From the NCBI GenBank assembly GCA_002424525.1, contig DIKJ01000146.1, positions 22,044-36,084 on the forward strand: a DNA stretch of 14,041 nucleotides. Reading direction: 5' to 3'. Position 1 is the first letter of the stretch. The number at the start of each line of letters is the position of its first letter. Origin of the DNA: Bacteroidales bacterium UBA5621. Lineage in GTDB: Bacteria > Bacteroidota > Bacteroidia > Bacteroidales > VadinHA17. Shown piece after piece: positions 1-7,360 of the stretch. Made by a program: the position numbers and the translations under genes. The notes below the pieces were generated by a model. That model worked only from the letters and a program-made list of their open reading frames with translations. It had not been told where the DNA came from and did not search any database.

Positions 1-438
1 AGCGCCATGAACCAGCAGTGGGGATTGATCATCTTTTCATTTATTTTCTATTTCATCACCGGTTATCTCCTCTACGCCTCAATCTTTGCAGCTATCGGCT
101 CCGCAGTCGACAACGAAACGGAGACCCAGCAATTCATGCTGCCTGTCACAATACCGATTATTCTTGCTCTTATGGTCGCTATTGGCACAATGCAGAACCC
201 CGAGAGCTCACTTTCATTCTGGTTCTCCATCATACCACTGACTTCACCGATTGTCATGGTTGCGAGGCTCCCATTCGATGTACCATACTGGCAGCTGGCA
301 CTCTCGATGGCGCTGATGCTCGTTACCTTTATGGCTTTTGTCTGGATGGCCGCCAAGATTTACCGGGTCGGGATACTTATGTACGGAAAGAAAACCTCCT
401 GGAAAGAAATGTGGAAGTGGTTGAGATACAGCGGGTGA
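1..438 (+). CDS. ABC-2 type transporter permease, C-terminal part (5' end outside window)
   Basis: This is the end of an inner-membrane permease of an ABC exporter, resembling the NatB / ABC2_membrane_3 group. The reading frame is open to the left edge, so the Met at base 7 is probably internal and the gene begins before the window. The visible part, about 145 residues, has four hydrophobic segments (roughly residues 8-30, 42-60, 70-90 and 95-117, counted from that Met). It ends in a basic, Trp-rich cytoplasmic tail. The run from a first helix, through an NETETQQ loop and a proline-rich helix, to a short terminal tail is what I recall for Bacteroidota NatB-like permeases. The substrate cannot be told from this part. 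The ATPase partner should lie upstream, outside the window. A response regulator follows after 31 bases on the same strand. The membrane-protein call is sure; the subfamily is less so. Confidence 0.8.
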   Translation, partial: SAMNQQWGLIIFSFIFYFITGYLLYASIFAAIGSAVDNETETQQFMLPVTIPIILALMVAIGTMQNPESSLSFWFSIIPLTSPIVMVARLPFDVPYWQLALSMALMLVTFMAFVWMAAKIYRVGILMYGKKTSWKEMWKWLRYSG

Positions 439-469
439 GAAGAGATTAACAAACAAAACAGAAATACAG

Positions 470-1645
470 ATGGCGAAAATTCTGGTAATTGATGATGAGA
501 GGGCTATTCGGAACACCCTGAAAGAGGTGCTGGAATATGAGAAGCATGAGGTTGATCTTGCTGAGGACGGACCCTCGGGACTGGAACTGTTCAATTCAAA
601 CTCCTATGATATCGTGCTCTGCGACATCAAGATGGCGAAGATGGATGGCATAGAGGTCCTCCAGAAGATCTATGAGACCACCACCGACATTCCGGTCGTT
701 ATGATCTCCGGCCATGGGAATATCGACACAGCCGTGGAAGCAATAAAAAAGGGAGCCTTCGATTTCCTTGAAAAACCGCTGGACCTCAACCGGCTTCTCA
801 TAACAATACGCAACGCCACCGATAAATCAACCCTTATTACCCAGACTCAGGTCCTCAGGAACAAGGTCAGCAAAATGTACGAGATAGTCGGGGAATCAGA
901 AGCTATCAGGAAGGTCAAGGAAATGATCGACAGGGTCGCTCCCACCGAGGCCCGCGTGCTTATAACAGGCGCCAACGGTACAGGAAAAGAGCTTGTTGCA
1001 CATCAGATACATGAAAAGAGCCAGAGAGCCAGGGCTCCGTTCGTTGAGGTCAATTGCGCGGCCATTCCTTCTGAACTTATTGAAAGTGAGCTGTTTGGAC
1101 ATGAGAAAGGCTCCTTCACCTCGGCAATCAGGCAGAGGATAGGCAAGTTTGAACAGGCAAACGGTGGAACCCTGTTCCTCGATGAGATCGGAGACATGAG
1201 CCTCTCCGCACAGGCAAAAGTGCTTAGGGCCCTCCAGGAAAACAAGATAACAAGGGTAGGCTCCGACAAGGATATTCATGTAAACGTGAGAGTGATAACT
1301 GCAACTAACAAAAACATCAGGAAAGAGATCGAGAACAATACCTTCAGGGAAGATCTCTACCACAGGCTCAGTGTTATCCTGATACATGTCCCTACCCTGA
1401 ACGAAAGAGAAGATGACATACCGATACTGGCAGAGCATTTTAATACGGTCATATGCAATGAGTACGGGATGAGCAGAAAGAAAATAACCGGCGAAGCCAT
1501 TACGGAGCTCCAGAAAATTGAATGGACAGGCAACATAAGAGAGTTCAGGAATGTCCTTGAACGACTGATCATCCTCTGCAAGGATGAGATTACGGGAGCG
1601 GATGTGGTGGCATATGCAAGGCCGGTCTCCGGCTTAAATCCATAA
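470..1645 (+). CDS. NtrC-family sigma-54 response regulator without HTH domain
   Basis: This is a two-component response regulator with a receiver domain (about residues 1-120) and a sigma-54 interacting AAA+ ATPase domain (about 138-370). In the receiver, D9/D10 form the acidic pocket, D52 is the expected phosphorylation site and K102 lies in the EKPL motif. In the ATPase, Walker A is GANGTGK (167-173), Walker B is TLFLDE (234-239) and the sensor-2 segment is GNIREFRN (354-361). Two things are odd. The sigma-54 contact loop reads GSFTSA (214-219) instead of GAFTGA. The protein also stops at 391 residues, about 20 after the ATPase, so the usual Fis-type DNA-binding helix-turn-helix is missing. 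The next gene starts 31 bases on, so no HTH is hidden in another frame. It may act from solution on RNA polymerase-sigma-54, as HTH-less FlgR of Helicobacter does. No sensor kinase is visible. Targets are unknown. Confidence 0.93.
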   Translation: MAKILVIDDERAIRNTLKEVLEYEKHEVDLAEDGPSGLELFNSNSYDIVLCDIKMAKMDGIEVLQKIYETTTDIPVVMISGHGNIDTAVEAIKKGAFDFLEKPLDLNRLLITIRNATDKSTLITQTQVLRNKVSKMYEIVGESEAIRKVKEMIDRVAPTEARVLITGANGTGKELVAHQIHEKSQRARAPFVEVNCAAIPSELIESELFGHEKGSFTSAIRQRIGKFEQANGGTLFLDEIGDMSLSAQAKVLRALQENKITRVGSDKDIHVNVRVITATNKNIRKEIENNTFREDLYHRLSVILIHVPTLNEREDDIPILAEHFNTVICNEYGMSRKKITGEAITELQKIEWTGNIREFRNVLERLIILCKDEITGADVVAYARPVSGLNP

Positions 1646-1676
1646 CCCTCCCTGCCGCGGAGTAAAGAATGCGCAC

Positions 1677-3128
1677 ATGTATCGAACAGAAAAAGACACA
1701 CTTGGTGAAAAACAGATCCCCTCAGAAGCCCTCTACGGGATTCATGCACTGAGAGCCTCCGGGAATTTCCCCGCGAAGACTCCTTTTCCTGTCGAATGGT
1801 ACAGGGCCGTCGGGATAACAAAACTAGCATGCTACAACACTTACAGGAAGTTCAGGGATGCCGCGCTGGAAAAATACGGGGAAAAACTAAATATCACCCT
1901 GATCAGCGATGATCTGCTGGATGCACTGGCCGGATCGGCCAGTGAGGTGGCGGAGGGTAAATACTTCGAACATTTCATAGTGCCGGCTGTTCAGGGAGGC
2001 GCGGGCACCAGCATCAATATGAACGTAAACGAGATAATCGCCAATGCAGCACTGCTCAGGAGTGGCAGACGTTGCGGTGATTATAACACGATCGATCCCA
2101 CAGAACACGCAAACATCTACCAGTCCACCAACGATGTGATCCCTACTGCCCTTACGGTTGCTGTCATGAGACTTCTGCAGGAGCTTGAAGCACAGATTAA
2201 CAGTCTGAGAACCAAGATAGAAAAGCTGGAGAGAGGTTCCCGCGAAAAACTGAGACCGGGTTTTACCCAGATGCAGGAAGCGGTTCCGTCATCGTTCGGA
2301 TTATTGTTCAGTACCTATAATGACGCATTGTCGCGCGACTGGTGGAGGGTCTCAAAATGTTCCGAAAGATTAAAACCGGTTAACCTGGGTGGTGGTGCCA
2401 CCGGTACCGGGATAGCCATTCCCCGTTTCTTTATTATGGAGGTTGTGCCGGAGTTGCGCCGGCTCACAGGATTGGCCCTTTCGCACAGTGAAAACCTGGC
2501 CGATACCACCTCCAACTTCGACAAATGGGTTGAGATTCATGCCACTCTGAAAGCGCATGCCGTCAACCTTGAGAAAATGACATCCGACCTGCGACTGCTT
2601 GCATCGGATATAGCAGAGCATAAAAGTATTATCATCCCCGAAAAGCAGGTTGGCAGTTCTATTATGCCCGGCAAGATCAATCCGGTCATTCCTGAATTTG
2701 TCATCTCCGTGGCTCACAAGGTTTACTCTAACGACACTCTTGTCAGCTCACTTTGCGGACAGGGTTGCCTCGAGCTGAACGCATATCTTCCGGTAATTGG
2801 CTGCGCGGTGATTGAAAGCCTGAACCTCCTGATCTCTGCGAATCTTACTGCGGAGAATAACCTTATTGAAGGGCTGATTATCAATGAAAGCTCCGGTACC
2901 TGGTCCCTCCTTCACAGTCCGGCAATAACCACGGCACTAATCCCTTACATCGGGTACCACCAATCGGCAAAATTATCAGGACTGATGAAGGAGAAAAACC
3001 ATGATATTTTTGAAGCCAACCGGATACTGAAAATAATTGACGAAGAGAGACTGCAGGAGATCATCAGGCCAGGTAACCTGCTGAAACTGGGATTCTCCCT
3101 GGATGATCCCGGCATAAATGAAAAATAG
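1677..3128 (+). CDS. aspA: Aspartate ammonia-lyase (aspartase), hydrogenase-cluster type
   Basis: This cytoplasmic member of the fumarase/aspartase superfamily should convert L-aspartate to fumarate and ammonia. The superfamily signature GSSIMPGKINPV lies at residues 326-337, with the catalytic SS loop. Other matching blocks are GTSINMNVNEIIAN (110-123), QSTNDVIPTA (149-158) and TQMQEAVP (197-204). The last has TQ, as in E. coli AspA, rather than the TH of fumarase C. The length of 483 residues is normal for AspA (about 470-480). One difference is that the usual NKxQS segment before STND reads NIYQS here, so specificity should be checked. The start gives MYRTEKDTLGEKQIP, matching the conserved AspA N-terminus. 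The stop overlaps the hydF start by 11 bases, implying translational coupling. The ammonia produced may serve H-cluster maturation; this is inference. A related lyase such as fumarase or argininosuccinate lyase is less likely given the TQ/GSSIMPGK pattern. Confidence 0.9.
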   Translation: MYRTEKDTLGEKQIPSEALYGIHALRASGNFPAKTPFPVEWYRAVGITKLACYNTYRKFRDAALEKYGEKLNITLISDDLLDALAGSASEVAEGKYFEHFIVPAVQGGAGTSINMNVNEIIANAALLRSGRRCGDYNTIDPTEHANIYQSTNDVIPTALTVAVMRLLQELEAQINSLRTKIEKLERGSREKLRPGFTQMQEAVPSSFGLLFSTYNDALSRDWWRVSKCSERLKPVNLGGGATGTGIAIPRFFIMEVVPELRRLTGLALSHSENLADTTSNFDKWVEIHATLKAHAVNLEKMTSDLRLLASDIAEHKSIIIPEKQVGSSIMPGKINPVIPEFVISVAHKVYSNDTLVSSLCGQGCLELNAYLPVIGCAVIESLNLLISANLTAENNLIEGLIINESSGTWSLLHSPAITTALIPYIGYHQSAKLSGLMKEKNHDIFEANRILKIIDEERLQEIIRPGNLLKLGFSLDDPGINEK

Positions 3129-4362
3129 CGACGTTATGGTTTCCAAAGGAAGAGAATCTAAGCCCCACATCGGCATATACGGCCGCAGGAATAACGGTAA
3201 AAGCAGTCTGATCAATTCTCTTGCAGGGCAGGATATCGCTATCGTCTCCGATCATGCCGGCACCACCACCGATCCTGTTAAGAAATCATTCGAGATCACA
3301 GGATTCGGGCCGGTGATTCTGGTCGATACCGCCGGCATAGACGACTCGGGCGAACTGGGACAGAAAAGGGTGGAAAGAACGGTCAGGACTCTCGATATAA
3401 TTGACCTGGCACTACTGATTGTTACAGAAAACACATGGGGAGAATACGAAGACGATCTGGTTGAAAGGTTCCGCAACCATGATATCCCGTTCATAATAAT
3501 CCATAACAAGTCTGATCTGAAGGAGCCGGCGGAGGATTTCAGGAAAAAGATCAAAAGCATAACAGGCAGTGATCTTTTTGAATTTTCCGCCGTCGACAGG
3601 CGCAACTATGAAGACCTGATAAACCTGATCGGCAAAACCATACCGGAGCACTCATACAGGACCCCTACCCTTCTGGGCGATCTTATCAGTTACGGGGATA
3701 TTGTCATACTTATAACTCCGATCGATGTCGAGGCGCCCGCGGGCCGCCTTATACTGCCACAGGTACAGACGATCAGGGATATCCTTGATAATGATGCCGT
3801 TGCGATAGTCCTCAAAGAGAGGGAAGTCGATGAATTCCTTAAACGGACAGGAATAATGCCTGCCCTCGCCATTACCGATTCGCAGGTATTCAAAAAAGCT
3901 GATGCCTCCATACCCACCGAAATACCGCTGACAAGCTTCAGCATATTGCTGGCAAGGTTCAAGGGCGATTTTGAACAGTACCTGAAGGGGACCCCCCGGA
4001 TATCCGGACTTCGTGACGGAGACAGGGTTCTCCTGCTCGAATCGTGCACCCATCATGTAGCCTGCGATGATATAGGAAGGACAAAAATACCAAGATGGAT
4101 TTCGAATTTCACCGGGAAGAAGATTGATTATGACGTTGTTGCAGGGCTTGACCTTCTTCCCCGGCCCGTGATAGATTATTCACTCGTAATCCAGTGCGGA
4201 GGTTGCATGATAACCAGAAAACAGCTTCATAACAGGCTCCAGGCGGCCATAAGAGCCGGTGTTCCGGTTACCAACTACGGTATGGCCATAGCTTACGTCC
4301 AGGGTATCTACGAAAGAGCAATAGCACCTTTTACCAGGGCTGGGAAAGCCTCCTATCTCTAA
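3118..4362 (+). CDS. hydF: [FeFe]-hydrogenase H-cluster maturation GTPase HydF
   Basis: HydF is the GTPase scaffold that receives the diiron subcluster precursor built with HydE and HydG and delivers it to the [FeFe] hydrogenase. The N-terminal GTPase domain shows G1 GRRNNGKS (22-29), G3 DTAG (70-73), G4 NKSD (130-133) and G5 SAV (157-159). A dimerisation domain follows (about 180-290). The C-terminal [4Fe-4S]-binding domain has C310-T-H312 and C360-G-G-C363. This fits the HydF pattern CxH-x(46-53)-CxxC, with 47 residues between H312 and C360, and separates it from Der/EngA and MnmE. The length of 414 residues is typical. The chosen start overlaps the aspA end; an alternative Met lies 6 codons further (3136). 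The 3' end overlaps the opposing MBOAT gene by 4 bases. hydE, hydG and the hydrogenase genes are absent from the window, so the maturation set is split or continues elsewhere. Confidence 0.96.
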   Translation: MKNSDVMVSKGRESKPHIGIYGRRNNGKSSLINSLAGQDIAIVSDHAGTTTDPVKKSFEITGFGPVILVDTAGIDDSGELGQKRVERTVRTLDIIDLALLIVTENTWGEYEDDLVERFRNHDIPFIIIHNKSDLKEPAEDFRKKIKSITGSDLFEFSAVDRRNYEDLINLIGKTIPEHSYRTPTLLGDLISYGDIVILITPIDVEAPAGRLILPQVQTIRDILDNDAVAIVLKEREVDEFLKRTGIMPALAITDSQVFKKADASIPTEIPLTSFSILLARFKGDFEQYLKGTPRISGLRDGDRVLLLESCTHHVACDDIGRTKIPRWISNFTGKKIDYDVVAGLDLLPRPVIDYSLVIQCGGCMITRKQLHNRLQAAIRAGVPVTNYGMAIAYVQGIYERAIAPFTRAGKASYL

Positions 4363-7346
4363 AATCTGAAATAAATAAAGGGCATTATATCGGCAGTTCT
4401 GATCTGGTATATTACAACAGCCATAAGCAGAACGGCCACCAGCTGAACGGCCAGGGGAATCCTGATAAAAAGTCCGCGATATGACTCCTTGACCTTTTCC
4501 GGAAGAAAGTGGATCAGGTATCCCGCAATGATCAGGGAGAACACCGTGCTGTACAGGGGAAGAACAGCCATATATGATCCGGGAGAGAAGTTCGCGGCAA
4601 TCTGGTTTAACATTATAAATGCATGGTCCATATCAGGTGCCCTGAAAAAGATCCAGCAGAAACTGACGAACTGGAAAGTAAGAAAAACCATTAAAGCTCT
4701 CGTCATCCTGTTCCTGACTATGCGACTGCCAAATAAAAAATCCCATAACTTGCTTATTACCAAGCCTATTCCGTGCAATCCTCCCCAAATAATAAATCTG
4801 AGGGCAGCTCCATGCCATAAACCACCCAGAAGCATGGTGATCATCAGGTTAAAGCCTGTCCGCACCTTTCCTTTCCTGTTTCCTCCCAGGGGAATATAAA
4901 GATAATCCCTCAACCATCTCGAAAGGGATATGTGCCACCTTTTCCAGAAATCAGAAACACCCACAGCCTTGTAGGGAGAATTGAAATTGACCGGTATCCT
5001 GAAACCAAGAATCAGGCCCAGTCCAATTGCGATATCGGTATATCCCGAAAAATCACAATAGATCTGGAGCCCGTAACCGTAAACGGCCATAAGGTTTTCA
5101 AAGCCCGAATAGACAGCCGGAAGTTCAAAGACCCGGTCAACGAAGTTAACAGCAATAAAATCGGAGATGATTATCTTTTTGATCAGTCCCTTTGAGATCA
5201 GGAACAGTGCATGACTGAATTCCCTGCGGGCCAGATGAAACTCAGCGTAAAGCTGGGGAATGAACTCGGAAGCCCTTACTATCGGTCCTGCAACAAGTTG
5301 GGGAAAAAAGGAGACATAAAATCCGAAATCAACCATGTTCCTTACCGGTTCAAGTTTGCGAAGGTACACATCCATTGTGTAGCTAAGCGATTGAAAAGTA
5401 AAGAAAGATATCCCGACCGGCAGGATTATATTACTCACATTGAAACTGGTGCCGAGATGGGTGTTTGAAAAGGCCGCCAGGTAATCATACACCTCAATGC
5501 TTGTTCCCAGAAGATTATTCAGTGTATCGACGAAGAAACCGGTATACTTGAAATATGCAAGTATTCCGATATTGGACAGAATACTCAGAACAAGGAAAAA
5601 ACGGCGGGAACGGACGGACTCCGACCGATGGATCAAAAGCCCGCAGAAAAAGTCGATAAAGGTGACGATTATCAGAAGGAGGAGGAACAACCCTCCTGTT
5701 TTGTAGTAGAAGAAGAGACTTACGACAAAAAGATACAGATTCCTGCCAGACAGCTTTTTGTAAATAAGACTATAGCCTGCAAGGACCAGCAGGAAAAAGA
5801 TCCAGAATGCCGGTGCCGAGAATATAAAAGGTTTCGTGGGATTGAAGCTGAATATCCCGGAAATGACGCTGGCAACAACCTCTTCTTCTGAATCTCCATT
5901 CCGGCCGGCAGAAACAGCCGGTACCGGCAGTTGAAGCTCTGCAATTGTACCTGCAGGTCTGTCCGGCTCTGTCAGGGTGTCCCGCGACCGGTCCGCAAAG
6001 AATTCTGTAAACAGCATCTTTCCGAGGGTGTCGGCCCCCGGATTGGTAAAATGTATGAAATCCTTCTGCGCAAGGGGCGGGATTCTTTCGGCCCAGCGGA
6101 CAATTGATGATTCTCCTCCCATTTCCTGCCAAGTGTTCCAGAAGAGGGCACCAGCCTCGGCAGCTGCATTCCTCTGGGCCTCAATTATCGCCGGAATATT
6201 CGGATATGATATGATCCTGTCGCCCTCCCTGTAAGCCATATCCGTGAGGCCGACCACAATTACCGGAGTCTCCGGCGACACATCCCTGAGAAGTGCAAGC
6301 TGGCGTAAAAGGCCTCTTTCATAATACGAGTATTCCTCCCTGACATTCTTTACAATGTTCAGCCCGTAATGCAGTACAAACAGGTCGGGAGAGAGAATCC
6401 GGTAAAATTCTTTCAGATGGTCACTTCCTACCATTGTAAACTCAAGCCCTGCACTGCCCCTCTGGGGAATATTGTCAATTATCACTCCTTCGCTGCTCTC
6501 AATGCTGATCCCGTAAATATCAGGACTCGTTCTTCCCTCAAACTCGATATAAATGTTATGGGCATTATAGAGGAAGCAGCCAGCTTCGTGAATTCCCGGT
6601 CCGTTCTTAAGAGTATCTGTATAAAGCAGGTAATTGTTTGCCCTTACAAGGATCCTCACATTGCCGGATGAATTTCCATAGAAGATCCTGAGGTTTTCAA
6701 ATGTCGAATCTGTTCTGCCGGCGAAAGCCGAAGGTACTATCCTGACAGATGCCTTAACAGGCGATGCCGATCTTACGCCCTCAGGCAGGTACCGGCAGAC
6801 GTTCATGAAGGGCCCCAGGTCGCGGTGAGTTATCTCACCCTCCCTGTACGACAGGTAATTGTATCTTTTCCAGTTCGAAGAGGCACGGAGCGAGACTGAT
6901 TTGGTGTACATCACCGGCATAAGGGGGAGAAAGAGTCCGGGACCGGTGCCGCCATGACCTGCCCGTATCAGCTGCCTCAGCGAAGATGTGACCCTGTCGC
7001 CTTCAATCTGCGAATCGCCATAGTACATTATCCTGATCTGCTCGCCGGGCTCTTCAATGAGATCGAAGAACTGACGGAGAGGCCCGGCACTCTCCCCTGA
7101 AACAGTGTCGGTAACAATTGTGCCGGGCACGGGAAGGCCGTCAACCGGCTGTAAGAGAGTGTCTGCAACAGGAATCTGAGGCTCGTCGGCAACAACAGAA
7201 TCCCCTGCTTTATCTTCCACTTTCAGGTTCCATGGTATAAACTCATTGATCAAAGGGAGCTTGAGGTTACCGGGTGCAAGATAACCGAGTCCGGTCAGAC
7301 AAGCAAGCAGGATCAGCAATATTAGGAATGACCTGAAAGGGCGCAT
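4359..7346 (-). CDS. SGNH/GDSL esterase-like domain fused to MBOAT O-acyltransferase
   Basis: This 995-residue inner-membrane protein joins two activities usually found as separate partners. An N-terminal membrane anchor (about 5-24) and a low-complexity linker lead to an SGNH-hydrolase-like domain (about 100-455). It has GDSQ (110-113, nucleophile S112), HYGLN (326-330, block III) and DFIH (429-432, catalytic Asp-His). A second linker with many E/P/A residues precedes an AlgI/PatA-type MBOAT domain (about 505-995). That domain carries many membrane helices, VAGPIVRASEF (685-695), WKRWHISLSRWLRDY (801-815) and the catalytic histidine in GGLWHG (H845). The MBOAT would pass acetyl groups across the membrane, and the SGNH domain would transfer or remove them on a periplasmic glycan. 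Peptidoglycan is possible because the gene before it is a lytic transglycosylase 14 bases upstream; an exopolysaccharide is equally possible. The frame is open throughout with no sign of a frameshift. Confidence 0.92.
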   Translation of the reverse strand: MRPFRSFLILLILLACLTGLGYLAPGNLKLPLINEFIPWNLKVEDKAGDSVVADEPQIPVADTLLQPVDGLPVPGTIVTDTVSGESAGPLRQFFDLIEEPGEQIRIMYYGDSQIEGDRVTSSLRQLIRAGHGGTGPGLFLPLMPVMYTKSVSLRASSNWKRYNYLSYREGEITHRDLGPFMNVCRYLPEGVRSASPVKASVRIVPSAFAGRTDSTFENLRIFYGNSSGNVRILVRANNYLLYTDTLKNGPGIHEAGCFLYNAHNIYIEFEGRTSPDIYGISIESSEGVIIDNIPQRGSAGLEFTMVGSDHLKEFYRILSPDLFVLHYGLNIVKNVREEYSYYERGLLRQLALLRDVSPETPVIVVGLTDMAYREGDRIISYPNIPAIIEAQRNAAAEAGALFWNTWQEMGGESSIVRWAERIPPLAQKDFIHFTNPGADTLGKMLFTEFFADRSRDTLTEPDRPAGTIAELQLPVPAVSAGRNGDSEEEVVASVISGIFSFNPTKPFIFSAPAFWIFFLLVLAGYSLIYKKLSGRNLYLFVVSLFFYYKTGGLFLLLLIIVTFIDFFCGLLIHRSESVRSRRFFLVLSILSNIGILAYFKYTGFFVDTLNNLLGTSIEVYDYLAAFSNTHLGTSFNVSNIILPVGISFFTFQSLSYTMDVYLRKLEPVRNMVDFGFYVSFFPQLVAGPIVRASEFIPQLYAEFHLARREFSHALFLISKGLIKKIIISDFIAVNFVDRVFELPAVYSGFENLMAVYGYGLQIYCDFSGYTDIAIGLGLILGFRIPVNFNSPYKAVGVSDFWKRWHISLSRWLRDYLYIPLGGNRKGKVRTGFNLMITMLLGGLWHGAALRFIIWGGLHGIGLVISKLWDFLFGSRIVRNRMTRALMVFLTFQFVSFCWIFFRAPDMDHAFIMLNQIAANFSPGSYMAVLPLYSTVFSLIIAGYLIHFLPEKVKESYRGLFIRIPLAVQLVAVLLMAVVIYQIRTADIMPFIYFRF

Positions 7347-7360
7347 ATTTTGTTAATGGA

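Noticed and set aside
896..1438. Long open frame antisense to the response regulator (180 codons)
   Set aside because: It is opposite a gene with clear domain motifs, its own translation shows no recognisable family, and it looks like a shadow of the coding strand. The same holds for the other antisense frames within aspA, hydF, the MBOAT gene and parB.
1600..1676. Frameshift that removed the HTH domain of the response regulator
   Set aside because: Only 31 bases separate the stop from the aspA start, too few to hold a lost HTH in another frame. The protein end appears genuine.
3408..3425. Possible sigma-54 promoter (TGGCAC followed by TTGT)
   Set aside because: It lies inside hydF coding sequence and the -12 part does not match TTGC. 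Other TGGCAC copies, at about 183, 295 and on the minus strand, also lack the -12 element.
3118..4362. Der/EngA or MnmE housekeeping GTPase
   Set aside because: There is a single GTPase domain, followed by a C-terminal CxH...CxxC iron-sulfur site, as in HydF.
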